A DNA stretch of 16,878 bases from Lachnospiraceae bacterium (GTDB lineage Bacteria; Bacillota_A; Clostridia; Lachnospirales; Lachnospiraceae), in NCBI GenBank assembly GCA_017437705.1, contig JAFRYJ010000257.1, positions 1 through 16,878 of the forward strand, given 5' to 3'. Within the stretch, counting starts at the first letter, position 1; each line of letters begins with the position of its first letter. Both the position numbers and the translations under genes were made by a program. The notes under the pieces are model-generated. The model had not been told where the DNA came from. It did no database searches and saw nothing but the letters and a program-made list of their open reading frames with translations. This document shows positions 5,821-13,777 of this stretch, piece after piece.

Positions 5821-6963
5821 TATGAATTCCGCCCTGTAATTAAGTCCCGCAAATCCTATCTCATCACCGTCCCGGATATCGGCCGCCGCCCCCTTTTTCA
5901 GCTTCTTTCCGTTAACATAGGTCCCGTAAACGGAGCCCAGGTCCGTCAGTGTTACAGAGCCATTATCATAGGCAAATACGGCATGTCTCTTCTCGACAAA
6001 GGAATCCTTAATGATGATGTCCGCCTCCCCCGGTTTTTTGCCTACCGTGGCGGGAAACCGTCCTATCTCGTGGATCTCCCTTTTGTTCTCGGTGTTCTTC
6101 AGCATCACGTGGATGTCCGGTTCTTCCTTTACAAAATTGGGGATCCCGTTTACGAAAACGATCTCGTCCGTCTCTTCGGGAGTCCAGAACTCCTTTTCGC
6201 TTTCTTTTTTTAGAACGCCTGTCAGTTTCTCCTTAATGCTTTTCAAAGCACCGGCCCCCGCGGACCTTTGCCCGGACCGGCCCTTTGTCTTTTTCTTCAC
6301 TGCTATGTTTTCCGACCCCTCGTCAGACCCTCCGGACATATCGGGTCCGCTGCTCTCTTCGGCCGCATATGCCGCAGATACCCGTGGGCTGTACGCCATA
6401 GTCTCTTCTTTCACAATAAGCGCTTCCGGTTCAGCCGGGTGATACGCTCCCGGAGCATCATCAGGAGAAATAAGGGAAATGTCTCCCGGAGCACAGTTTC
6501 TGAGCATGCTCATGGTCCTGTGGAGAACGTCCAGAAGCTCCCTGTCCTCATAGTCTGCATACCGGAAAAAGAACAGGCACAGATCCTGTGCTGATGCGAT
6601 GATGTCCTGCCTGTTGCCCGGCAGATAAATATACCTGACCGAATCTGCCGACAAAAAGATCCTATTCGGATCCAACAGCAGCCCTTCGGGCTCCAGGAAA
6701 AATCCCGCCGCATCCCTGTAAAAATCCGTTATGCCGCGGAAAACCTTCAGTATAAGTTCCCGCTCCACACCGTATTTTAATGCCAGCGCTTCAAGGTCCA
6801 TAAAGTCTCCCGTTCTGTAAACATATGTCCTTATGCCGTCTCTTTCCCGTATCTCCATGGATGCCAGTCCCGGAAGATCCCCGTTTTCAAGCATCTTTTC
6901 CGCCAGGATATTTTCTCCGTTCACGGAGCATTCAATAGTCAGATCATTTGATTCCCTGCTCAT
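5812..6963 (-). CDS. FHA-domain protein of the tad locus (probable DUF6382 N-terminal region)
   Basis: This 383-residue protein has three parts. Residues 1-160 form a mixed alpha/beta region that I believe corresponds to DUF6382, common before FHA domains in Lachnospiraceae tad loci. Residues about 165-255 are a low-complexity acidic then Lys-rich linker. Residues about 295-380 form an FHA domain with VEKRHAVF, LTDLGSVYGTYVNGKKL and GDEIGFAG. FHA domains normally bind phosphothreonine. Here the usual Arg of the GR loop is Lys (VGKKPG, about 307-312) and the Ser of SRxH is Glu (EKRH), so phosphopeptide binding may be altered. No membrane segment is seen, so it is probably cytoplasmic. It is the last gene of the operon, overlapping tadE in an ATGA; AGGA precedes the ATG. 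Confidence 0.85.
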   Translation of the reverse strand: MSRESNDLTIECSVNGENILAEKMLENGDLPGLASMEIRERDGIRTYVYRTGDFMDLEALALKYGVERELILKVFRGITDFYRDAAGFFLEPEGLLLDPNRIFLSADSVRYIYLPGNRQDIIASAQDLCLFFFRYADYEDRELLDVLHRTMSMLRNCAPGDISLISPDDAPGAYHPAEPEALIVKEETMAYSPRVSAAYAAEESSGPDMSGGSDEGSENIAVKKKTKGRSGQRSAGAGALKSIKEKLTGVLKKESEKEFWTPEETDEIVFVNGIPNFVKEEPDIHVMLKNTENKREIHEIGRFPATVGKKPGEADIIIKDSFVEKRHAVFAYDNGSVTLTDLGSVYGTYVNGKKLKKGAAADIRDGDEIGFAGLNYRAEFIKA

Positions 6964-7424
6964 TTTGTGTCCTGCCCGGGAGCAGCTCCCGTCAATTCCT
7001 TTCCGTTTTCTTTCAGAAATCTGTATCTTTTAATATCTGCAGCCGTTGCCCTCGCCGTCACGGAGTGGCTCCTGCCGAACAGCGCGCTGAAAATGTTCAG
7101 CGGTGACTTTATATCTGCCGTTATCCTTACCGTGCATTCCTCCTGAAGGCCGGCCGCCCGGCTGCTTACTTCCGAATCGATAGCCACGTTTCCGGATACC
7201 ATGAACTTCTTTTCAAGGACCTCTCCGGTTTCCGCAGCATCATGATCCGCGTCATCGCCGCTCATTCTTTTTTCGAGTATGTGCACTGCCAGTTCTCCCG
7301 CCGCATGCTTCATCACCATATGGTCGTATACAAAAAGCACCAGCCATATAAGCACGAAAACGGTAATTAAGGCAAGCGGCACCAGAACCGCCGCTTCCAC
7401 CGTAAAGCTTCCTTTTTTTTTCAT
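6960..7424 (-). CDS. tadE: TadE-like pseudopilin (small)
   Basis: The 154-residue protein begins MKKKG then SFTVEAAVLVPLALI: a prepilin signal with Gly at -1 and Glu at +5, directly followed by a single hydrophobic helix of about 25 residues. This is the hallmark of TadE/TadF pseudopilins processed by an A24 peptidase. The remainder is a small extracytoplasmic domain with no motif I recognise. Its start overlaps the stop of the upstream peptidase in an ATGA and its stop overlaps the FHA gene in the same way, so translation is likely coupled. Codons 2-4 form an A9 run, a possible slippage site. Confidence 0.88.
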   Translation of the reverse strand: MKKKGSFTVEAAVLVPLALITVFVLIWLVLFVYDHMVMKHAAGELAVHILEKRMSGDDADHDAAETGEVLEKKFMVSGNVAIDSEVSSRAAGLQEECTVRITADIKSPLNIFSALFGRSHSVTARATAADIKRYRFLKENGKELTGAAPGQDTK

Positions 7425-7864
7425 GTTGCGATCACCACCCCGTACGCCGCCGCCATAAAAGGTACGAACGGCAGTCTTTCATTTTTCTTAAACGGATCCC
7501 TCGCGGCCGGGACCAGTGCAGCCGACAGCATCATCAGCGCCGCTGTCAGCATCCTAAGGGTATCGTAACCCCCGTTAAGCAGTCCCAGACTTATAAGTAT
7601 CCATCCGTCGCCGTATCCTACGGCCTCCTTTGTCGCCGCGGATATGATCAGCATTCCCAGGCCGGGAGCTGCCGACTGCAGCATTTCCATAAGGCCGGCT
7701 CCACAGACTGTCCGAAGCACAGCGCCTGCAAGTGCCGCTGCCGCTGCGGGGAGCAGCATCACCTGTCCGGTCCTCTGATCCCGTATCGCTTCTCCCGAAA
7801 GAAGGGCCATGGATATAAGTCTTGTCAGCAGCGAGATAATCTTTTTTCGCACCTGGAGCAGCAT
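7421..7864 (-). CDS. Second A24-type prepilin peptidase (short TadV-like)
   Basis: This 147-residue hydrophobic protein has the two aspartate motifs of type IV prepilin peptidases: Asp29 in EAIRDQRTGQV after the first helix and Asp86 in VGYGDGWIL (the GxGD motif). It ends with LPFVPFMAAAYGVV, which resembles the final helix of the family (PFxPF). It should cut prepilin leaders at the inner face of the membrane. It lacks the N-methylation domain of PilD, as Tad enzymes do. It lies directly before tadE and overlaps the end of the Cys-rich TadE-like gene by 40 bases. A different A24 peptidase is the first gene of the same operon (14668-15177), so the locus has two. Confidence 0.8.
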   Translation of the reverse strand: MLLQVRKKIISLLTRLISMALLSGEAIRDQRTGQVMLLPAAAAALAGAVLRTVCGAGLMEMLQSAAPGLGMLIISAATKEAVGYGDGWILISLGLLNGGYDTLRMLTAALMMLSAALVPAARDPFKKNERLPFVPFMAAAYGVVIAT

Positions 7865-8688
7865 CTTATGCTGCCGTCATCCTTTATAAGTACCTCCCTG
7901 TAAACAGGCTTTATGGCCTTGCAGCATGGATCCGTATGATAACACTCTCCTTCGCCAGTGATCCAGGCGCATTCCCCCTCGCACAGCTCCGAGTGCGTAC
8001 AGTACCGGCACCGGTGATATTTTCCTCCGTCTTCGTTTCTCGCCTCCTGAAGCTGGTCATAAGATACCTGCCTCGGGTGACGGGTCAAATATGTGCAGTC
8101 CGAATGCGTATGATATACGCTGCCGTAGTCCGTCATCAGCACCCGGATATACTCATACCCGCTTTCACCGCATCCCGCACTCCCAGGCTCGTATCCGGTA
8201 AACAGCGCAGCCGTTACGCGCTGGGATCTGTGAGCTGTCATACCTGCCAGGAATATACCCCCGCCCTTTACCCTGTAATCGGCCGAAAGAGTTATCCTCC
8301 CACCGCCGAAGCCGGAAATAAGCGTGATGATGCCCTCCGTCTTCCTGCTGAAAAACGGCTCGGTATTATTCTCATGACCGATACCGCTGTCCAGCTCAGC
8401 CTTTGCCATGATCCCTTCTGCAGCACTGTCCGCAGCGTTTGCCGTAAACGCCGCCGAAACAAGGGCATCGCTTACTCCCGAATCGGCAAAATGAAGCTGA
8501 ATGGCCATAGCCGCCGACATTACGGCTATTATGAAAAGCGGCAGTGCGATGGCCGCCTCAGCCGTCACCGATCCTTTTAAAGGTACGGGGGCAGACGGTC
8601 TTTTAAGCTGTGCCGGTTGCCCTTTTAATAATGCTTTTATTACAGTGACGATATAGTTTGTTTTTTTCAGAACATTGCGTTTATTCAT
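7825..8688 (-). CDS. TadE-like pseudopilin with duplicated C-terminal Cys/His motif
   Basis: I start this 287-residue protein at the ATG at 8688; the reading frame is open farther upstream but that part overlaps the DUF5702 gene and looks non-coding. At about residues 45-65 it has KG then SVTAEAAIALPLF, a prepilin-type signal (Gly -1, Glu +5) with a hydrophobic helix. The C-terminal third carries two related modules: YHTHSDCTYL...RxV...CRYC and YHTDPCCKAI...REV...CSRC. Each has the order Tyr-His-Thr, Cys, Arg-x-Val, CxxC, which suggests a repeated metal-binding or disulfide-bonded exported domain; I recall similar tails in other Lachnospiraceae TadE-like proteins. No good ribosome binding site precedes the ATG, so initiation may depend on coupling. 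Confidence 0.78.
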   Translation of the reverse strand: MNKRNVLKKTNYIVTVIKALLKGQPAQLKRPSAPVPLKGSVTAEAAIALPLFIIAVMSAAMAIQLHFADSGVSDALVSAAFTANAADSAAEGIMAKAELDSGIGHENNTEPFFSRKTEGIITLISGFGGGRITLSADYRVKGGGIFLAGMTAHRSQRVTAALFTGYEPGSAGCGESGYEYIRVLMTDYGSVYHTHSDCTYLTRHPRQVSYDQLQEARNEDGGKYHRCRYCTHSELCEGECAWITGEGECYHTDPCCKAIKPVYREVLIKDDGSIRCCSRCEKRLSRC

Positions 8689-8807
8689 ATCCGTATATTG
8701 CGGCGTGTGTCCGGTGTTATCTGCCGGACACCTGAAGGATCTGTGTAAAAGACCGTCTGCTCCCGCACCTCCTTTCCATGGTGATGTTTCCCGGCAATTC
8801 CTATCAT
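8685..8807 (-). CDS. Possible 40-residue coupled ORF between the DUF5702 and TadE-like genes
   Basis: An ATG lies immediately after the DUF5702 TGA (TGAATG). The frame runs 40 codons and its stop overlaps the TadE-like start in ATGA. The peptide begins MIGIAGKHHHGKEV and ends in a basic tail; I recognise no family and there is no membrane segment. The perfect stop/start junctions at both ends are what one expects of a coupled gene, but they could be chance in a 120-base gap. The alternative is an untranslated spacer. Confidence 0.3.
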   Translation of the reverse strand: MIGIAGKHHHGKEVREQTVFYTDPSGVRQITPDTRRNIRI

Positions 8808-10301
8808 TCAATATGCGCTTACATGGGTGGTCCTGTACCTGCCCGCATTGTCTATGCGGCAGCTGCAGGATACGGTCACTCCCGTGATGCAGTTGGATAT
8901 GCAGAAATTGCCGTAGCCGTCCATGCATCTGATATTCCCTTCCATCAGCCCTGCCAGCCTTGCGTATTTCTTATCGTTTGACGTGGCCAGCAGCATAAGC
9001 CTCAGATAATCTTCATAATCAAGGCCTCTGCCTCCGCTGTCGGATAGCTCTGATATCCTTCCGACAGAAAGTCTGCAGAGGCCCTTAAGCGACAGCTTCC
9101 AGTCCTCGGAGCTTTTAAAAAGCGGCACCTTCCCTCCGTTAAAAAGGGTCCTTACGTCTATCAGGGCTTCACCGTAAGCCCAGGCCGCAACTATAAGGTA
9201 ATAGACCCCCGGTTCAAGCGGCGGGCACCACCAGGTAAGTGATGCCGCCGCTGCCGAAGCCTCGCCGGATCTCACCGGATCCGCCAGTATATGGGCCGCA
9301 TTGAGCGCCGTACGAAGGAGCAGGATCCTGTGGGCAGTCGACTTTAGATTCTCGCTATCAGAGCTCTTGCCGCTGATGATGAATTCCGTGCCGTATCTGA
9401 GACCCGGCATGCTGCCGTCATTCTTCAGTGCATTCCCGACGGTCGCCATTATGTATTCATTTACGACAAGCTCTTCCTCCGCGGCATCAAAGGCCTCATC
9501 AAACATGCTGAGGGTCCTGCCCACGTCATCGTAGGATTTGAAACTCCTTATATATGGTGGCTCAGCTGCGTGATCGCCCCTGTAGCAGCAGTCCAAAGCG
9601 ATCGCACCGTCTGAGATCCGGAATCCCTCGGGCAGCACCAGCTTCATTATTCCTTTCGAGCTCAGAGAAGAGATCCGACTCCTTGGATCCTCCGGGTATA
9701 TACCCACGGTCCCGGCATACCTCGGCTCCTGAAACTCCTCCCCGGCCTGCTCCGAAAGTTCCTTTTGATGCTCTTCCTCCTGCTTCCCTTCCCCTATCCT
9801 TTCCGCGAGTTCATCCTTTTCATCCATTATTCCGTTTAACGATGCGGCCTCCGTCAAAAACTCCTTAGTCCTTATTACGGTTACCCTTCCCGCCACATAG
9901 TCCGTTATCTCCTTTCTCAGCTTTTCATAGTCTGAATCGATAAGCATTTCAGCGCTGTCTACATCAACTCTTTCGGGATGGACAGCACCGGACGCGTATG
10001 GCAGGATCCCGTCATTTACATCGATAAGGTCTTTTATCCTGGATTCCATCGCTTCGAAATTCATCTTGCGGGTATCGTATCCCCCGTCGATCGCAAAAAT
10101 GCCGTACCTCTCATAAAGCGGTATGCAGTAATCCGCAAGGATACTTCTTACGGCCACGGCCGTCCTCATGTCCGCATCCTTTTTTGCGGCATCCGTCCTT
10201 ACGGCCGAAAAGACCGCCAGCAGAAATCCCGTAAATACCAGCAGCAGCATGGACAGGAAGACCGTTATATATCCGTTTTTAAGATCAGAGCGATGTCGCA
10301 T
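8808..10301 (-). CDS. DUF5702-type membrane-anchored protein of the tad locus
   Basis: This 497-residue protein starts with a short basic stretch then NGYITVFLSMLLLVFTGFLLAVF, a single N-terminal transmembrane helix after a pseudo-prepilin motif in which position +5 is Phe rather than Glu. The rest should lie outside the membrane. It contains an acidic coiled segment with EGKQEEEHQKELSEQ near residues 178-195, and a C-terminal part with DYEDYLRLMLLA and NIRCMDGYGNFCISNCITG typical of DUF5702 proteins found in clostridial tad clusters. Its function is not established; it may be a minor pseudopilin or assembly factor. The ATG lies inside the end of the Flp1 gene (17-base overlap) with only a weak AGAGAG upstream, so coupling is likely. 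Confidence 0.82.
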   Translation of the reverse strand: MRHRSDLKNGYITVFLSMLLLVFTGFLLAVFSAVRTDAAKKDADMRTAVAVRSILADYCIPLYERYGIFAIDGGYDTRKMNFEAMESRIKDLIDVNDGILPYASGAVHPERVDVDSAEMLIDSDYEKLRKEITDYVAGRVTVIRTKEFLTEAASLNGIMDEKDELAERIGEGKQEEEHQKELSEQAGEEFQEPRYAGTVGIYPEDPRSRISSLSSKGIMKLVLPEGFRISDGAIALDCCYRGDHAAEPPYIRSFKSYDDVGRTLSMFDEAFDAAEEELVVNEYIMATVGNALKNDGSMPGLRYGTEFIISGKSSDSENLKSTAHRILLLRTALNAAHILADPVRSGEASAAAASLTWWCPPLEPGVYYLIVAAWAYGEALIDVRTLFNGGKVPLFKSSEDWKLSLKGLCRLSVGRISELSDSGGRGLDYEDYLRLMLLATSNDKKYARLAGLMEGNIRCMDGYGNFCISNCITGVTVSCSCRIDNAGRYRTTHVSAY

Positions 10302-10452
10302 CGCTGTTTACTCTCTTGAAGAGTTTCCCGAGAAGTGTTCCCAACTGGTCCTTGAAAATGATGACCAGCCCTATAAGCACAACAAGTATCAGAACTATCT
10401 CCACAACGCCAACGGCGTTTTCATCCTTTATAAAACTTCTTATCTGCCCCAT
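10285..10452 (-). CDS. Flp1-like type IVb pilin
   Basis: This 55-residue protein has the layout of the clostridial Flp1-like family, the probable major pilin. It has a short leader (MGQIRSFIKDENA), then VGVVEIVLILVVLIGLVIIF, one long hydrophobic helix, and a short basic tail ending KRVNSDATSL. With Glu at +5, cleavage would fall after Ala13, so Ala replaces the usual Gly at -1. The ATG is preceded by AGGAGGG, one of the best ribosome binding sites in the operon, which fits a high-level product. It starts 9 bases after tadC and overlaps the next gene by 17 bases. The two A24 peptidases of the operon are the obvious processing enzymes. Confidence 0.88.
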   Translation of the reverse strand: MGQIRSFIKDENAVGVVEIVLILVVLIGLVIIFKDQLGTLLGKLFKRVNSDATSL

Positions 10453-10461
10453 TTTTCCCTC

Positions 10462-11832
10462 CTACACGCTCATCGAATAAAGTGCCGGGAACACAACTGC
10501 CGTCATTACCACCAGCAGAAGGAGTACGATGGGTCCCAGCAGCCTGGTCCCGGCAGTCTCGCTTTTTCTTTTAATGCTTTCATTCCGGAGTGATGCGGAC
10601 TCCCTCGCAGTATCCGACAGGGTCTCCCGGAAATTGTCGGCTCCCGTCCTCACGAATTGTGCCATAAACGCGCCGATACGTATGTATTCCCTCAGGCCGC
10701 ACCTTTTCCCGAAGTCCTCCCAGACGCCGTCCCGGGCTCCGCCGTTCCTTATCTGCTCGATAGATGATACCAGCTCCCTGTACAGTGCATGTCCGCTCAT
10801 TCTGTTCTTCTTCATATCTCCCGCGATAAGCACCGCCGCGCTCAGGATGCTCATGCCGCAGTCCAGGTAAAGTATCATCTCATGGGCAAATTCCGGATAA
10901 TCTTCTTTAAGTTCTTCTGTCCTCTGCCGATCCCTTTTTCGTTTTCGTTCCTGCCACAGAAGAGGCAGAAGTCCCAGGACCAGAAGTCCCGTTATCATTA
11001 TCAGCCTGCCGCTGCCGCTCTTTTTCAGGGACCAGCTGACCGGTATGCCGTCCACCTGATCCGGAAGCTCAAGCTCATCTTCCGTTGACGACATCCTGTC
11101 GTATTTCTCCAGCTCCGAAACGATCTTGTCCCGAAGGGTCATCTCACCTTCATCACGGAAAACGATCACCGTGATGTCCCGCGTCCTTTTGTGTCCGTAT
11201 GCCGTCAGAGTGGCTGTAAGACGCGCTTCCGCTCCCCCTGTCCATACAGCCTCATCCTTTTCGATCTCACCGTTATAACCGATGATGTCGCCGTCCCAGA
11301 TGTCCCAGTCTACCCGTACCTCGCCGCCTAAGACCGACCTTACAAGCACAAGGTCCTTCGTGACATGGGACAGTGAACCGTTTTCCCCCGGCATGCTCTT
11401 CAGCACCTCGTTTTCAGCCCTGTCCAGAAGCCTTTCCGCTTCTTCATCGTTAAGCTCCCTGGGCTTAATCTCATACTCGATATCCAGCTGTTCATCCGGC
11501 AGATCTGCAGTTAAGACCACGTCTTTTGCGAGCTCTCCGGCCTGTTCCCTGGGGATGCTCCCCGATCCCAGGTCACCGGCTTCCAGGTCTTCCTTAACAT
11601 CCGCAGCCAGTGCCAGCAGGTTTACGGCAAAGAATACCGTAAGAATAATAGCTGTCTTTTCCGCTGCTTCCCTCAGGTCCCGTCTGTTTCCGCCGCTGCG
11701 TCCCGTCTTTTTGCACAGAGTTAGAGCCAGAGCTCCGAAGAACCTTTTCCCTGCTGTCCTGCCTGCTTTCCCCAGCCGCAGGATCACCTCTGCCAGTATC
11801 ATAATGATGATAACTGCTGCATTCAGGATCAT
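10462..11832 (-). CDS. tadC: TadC-like platform protein with an Ig-like extracytoplasmic insertion
   Basis: The 456-residue protein is much longer than a typical TadC (about 300). The C-terminal part, from about residue 300, is a T2SSF platform domain: FAHEMILYLDCGMSILSAA, RNGGARDGVWEDFGKRCGLREY, and a last helix LLGPIVLLLLVVMTAVVFPAL. The N-terminal half has helices at about 3-18 and 60-78, then an acidic, presumably exported region (about 80-270). Within it, EVRVDWDIWDGDIIGYNGEI and ARLTATLTAYGHKRTRDITVIV look like a bacterial Ig-like (aBig-type) fold. A further helix (277-293) leads to the cytoplasmic domain. With TadB and CpaF it would form the inner-membrane motor platform. It begins 3 bases after tadB. 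Confidence 0.85.
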   Translation of the reverse strand: MILNAAVIIIMILAEVILRLGKAGRTAGKRFFGALALTLCKKTGRSGGNRRDLREAAEKTAIILTVFFAVNLLALAADVKEDLEAGDLGSGSIPREQAGELAKDVVLTADLPDEQLDIEYEIKPRELNDEEAERLLDRAENEVLKSMPGENGSLSHVTKDLVLVRSVLGGEVRVDWDIWDGDIIGYNGEIEKDEAVWTGGAEARLTATLTAYGHKRTRDITVIVFRDEGEMTLRDKIVSELEKYDRMSSTEDELELPDQVDGIPVSWSLKKSGSGRLIMITGLLVLGLLPLLWQERKRKRDRQRTEELKEDYPEFAHEMILYLDCGMSILSAAVLIAGDMKKNRMSGHALYRELVSSIEQIRNGGARDGVWEDFGKRCGLREYIRIGAFMAQFVRTGADNFRETLSDTARESASLRNESIKRKSETAGTRLLGPIVLLLLVVMTAVVFPALYSMSV

Positions 11833-11835
11833 GGT

Positions 11836-12630
11836 TCACACCCTCATTTCCGATATTCGCCCGCCCCACCGGCAGGCTGTAAGGTATACGATCAGGCATG
11901 CGGTCATCACGATCCTTCCCGCAGCCGTTGTATACAAAACCTCAGTAAGGTCCCTGTTGAATGCGCCCATATAAATAAGTATCAGGACAGGCACCGCCTT
12001 CATGATGCTGAATTCGTTCTTTTTCCCTGCTATCGCAGTCTCCAGGCCTTCTTCCATGTCTATCTTTTCCGTTATCCTGTCCGTGCTTCTCTGAATGATC
12101 TCCGTTATCCTGCCTCCTTCGGCGCTTACGGTCCCGACGATCCGCGCAAAGCCTATCATGTCGCTGTCACCGTATTTAACCGCTGTTCTGTATAGGCAGT
12201 CGGACGCCGGTATGTTCAGGGACTGCAGCCTGCATATCTCCGAGAATGCCTCCATGATCGGAGCGCGCCCGTCATAAACAGCGCCCAGGTCCTCCAGCGT
12301 AAGAGAAAAAGCATTCTCCAGGGAAGCCCCACTGGCTATCCTTCCCTTAAGGGCGCGGAGAGCGTCCCGAAACCCTCTGCGGAATTCCCTTCTCCGTTCC
12401 GCTTCCGCCCTTCTGCACTCCTGCAGATAAATAAAAGCGCCGGCAGGCATCAGGAACAGCATCCACCAAAGATCCCTGTAAAATGTATATGTGAGGACGG
12501 CCACCGAGACTGCGGCAGTAAGGAAGGCCCGTGCTTCAAACCGATTCCTGTATGTGACCGTGTCTTTCGAGTTTTTCCCTGTTTTTAAGGCTCGAAACCG
12601 CCCTGAGCCTTCCGCAGACAAAAGCTTCAT
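11836..12630 (-). CDS. tadB: TadB-like platform protein (T2SSF domain)
   Basis: I choose the ATG at 12630 (264 residues), preceded by AGGAAAGGA at 7 bases; a TTG 27 bases upstream is possible but worse. The protein has two N-terminal helices (AFLTAAVSVAVLTYTFY and LWWMLFLMPAGAFIYL), a cytoplasmic T2SSF domain with FRDALRALKGRIASGASLENAF and GRITEIIQRSTDRI, and two C-terminal helices (MKAVPVLILIYMGAF and AAGRIVMTACLIVYLTA). It pairs with TadC to form the membrane platform driven by CpaF. Its first 95 bases overlap the 3' end of cpaF in another frame, unusually long for such operons. Confidence 0.85.
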   Translation of the reverse strand: MKLLSAEGSGRFRALKTGKNSKDTVTYRNRFEARAFLTAAVSVAVLTYTFYRDLWWMLFLMPAGAFIYLQECRRAEAERRREFRRGFRDALRALKGRIASGASLENAFSLTLEDLGAVYDGRAPIMEAFSEICRLQSLNIPASDCLYRTAVKYGDSDMIGFARIVGTVSAEGGRITEIIQRSTDRITEKIDMEEGLETAIAGKKNEFSIMKAVPVLILIYMGAFNRDLTEVLYTTAAGRIVMTACLIVYLTACRWGGRISEMRV

Positions 12631-13777
12631 TCCCGTGTCCTTTCCTGTCTTCTTCAAATCTGAAGAGCGTATTAAGCTGTATCTCCCCGTCCTTTATGCC
12701 GTCCGTCTCCTCGATGGAAAGCACTTTCCGGGATCTGTCCCTCAGCCTTCCCAGGTGTACAAAGATATCTATTGCCGACGCGATCTGCTTCCTGACGGCC
12801 TGCAGCGGAATATCCGTTCCCATGAGGACCATGGTCTCCAGTCTCGATATCATATCCTTCGGCGAGTTTCCGTGACCCGTTGACATAGATCCCTCGTGGC
12901 CCGTATTCATGGCCTGGAGCATGTCTATGGTCTCGTCTCCCCTTACCTCCCCTACTATGATCCTATCGGGGCGCATACGCAGGCTCGTTCTTATGAGATC
13001 TCTTATGGTTATATCCTTCTCGCTCTGGCCGTAGATGCTCCTGGCCTCCAGCCTTACCAGGTTCCTGATGTTCTGAAGCCTGAGCTCTGCCGGATCCTCT
13101 ATGGTGACCACCCTTTCATCCGGATCTATGAACCGCGACAGCGCGTTCAGGAACGTGGTCTTTCCCGATCCCGTCGAACCCGAGATAAAGATGTTGTATC
13201 CGCTTCTTACAAGCTCCTTCAGAAGCTCTGCGGCATCGCTGCTTAAAGAACCCTTTTCAACCAGCATCTCCATTGTCACCGGCTTTCTGTTGAACCTCCT
13301 GATGGTCACCGCCGGCCCGTTAAGGGCCACGGGTTTGAGCACCGCGTTCACCCTGGAGCCGTCCTCCAGCACCACATCAACTATGGGTGATGACGTGTTC
13401 ACCGCCCTGTCCCTGCTGCCGGCTATCCTCCTTATGACATTCACCAGAGTCTCCTCGCTTTCAAAGCGCCTCTTCCACCGGCTTATGACCCCGTCCTTCT
13501 CATAAAAAACGTCTCCGGTGCCGTTAACCATGATCTCCGTGATGTCCTCCGCGTCCAGAAGCTCCTGCAGTATATCCAGCCTTCTGATGCCGTCAAACAG
13601 TTCCCTTTTAAGCGACACGCGGTCTGTAAGGCTCATCAGGCGGTATTCCGGCATGATCTCCAGCTTCTGTTCTATGACCCGCCTTACGTCCTCGTCCTTG
13701 AGCTCTCCGGATGAAGCCAGCGCTTCCATGACCTCAGCCTTCAGAAGCGCCGCCTTCCTGCTTCCCGGATCATTCAT
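12536..13777 (-). CDS. cpaF: Tad pilus assembly ATPase (CpaF/TadA)
   Basis: This 413-residue protein is the secretion ATPase that powers pilus extension and, in Tad systems, retraction. Motifs in order: the N1-domain segment [14 protein letters not shown] (about 74-86), [23 protein letters not shown], Walker [10 protein letters not shown] (200-208), [11 protein letters not shown] (Asp box), Walker B-type [16 protein letters not shown] (268-282), and the His box [15 protein letters not shown]. The C-terminus ([19 protein letters not shown]) matches family ends, so the overlap with tadB is real. The start overlaps the TadZ-like stop in ATGA, with AAGGAG upstream. It is hexameric and cytoplasmic, bound to TadB/TadC. 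Confidence 0.95.
   Translation of the reverse strand: MNDPGSRKAALLKAEVMEALASSGELKDEDVRRVIEQKLEIMPEYRLMSLTDRVSLKRELFDGIRRLDILQELLDAEDITEIMVNGTGDVFYEKDGVISRWKRRFESEETLVNVIRRIAGSRDRAVNTSSPIVDVVLEDGSRVNAVLKPVALNGPAVTIRRFNRKPVTMEMLVEKGSLSSDAAELLKELVRSGYNIFISGSTGSGKTTFLNALSRFIDPDERVVTIEDPAELRLQNIRNLVRLEARSIYGQSEKDITIRDLIRTSLRMRPDRIIVGEVRGDETIDMLQAMNTGHEGSMSTGHGNSPKDMISRLETMVLMGTDIPLQAVRKQIASAIDIFVHLGRLRDRSRKVLSIEETDGIKDGEIQLNTLFRFEEDRKGHGNEAFVCGRLRAVSSLKNREKLERHGHIQESV

Noticed and set aside
7936..8580. 214-codon open frame on the plus strand
   Set aside because: It is antisense to the Cys-rich TadE-like gene, whose prepilin signal and Cys motifs are convincing.
8689..8928. Upstream extension of the TadE-like gene
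   Set aside because: It overlaps the C-terminus of the DUF5702 gene, has non-coding character (His/Gln/Arg-rich) and lacks a start with a ribosome binding site.
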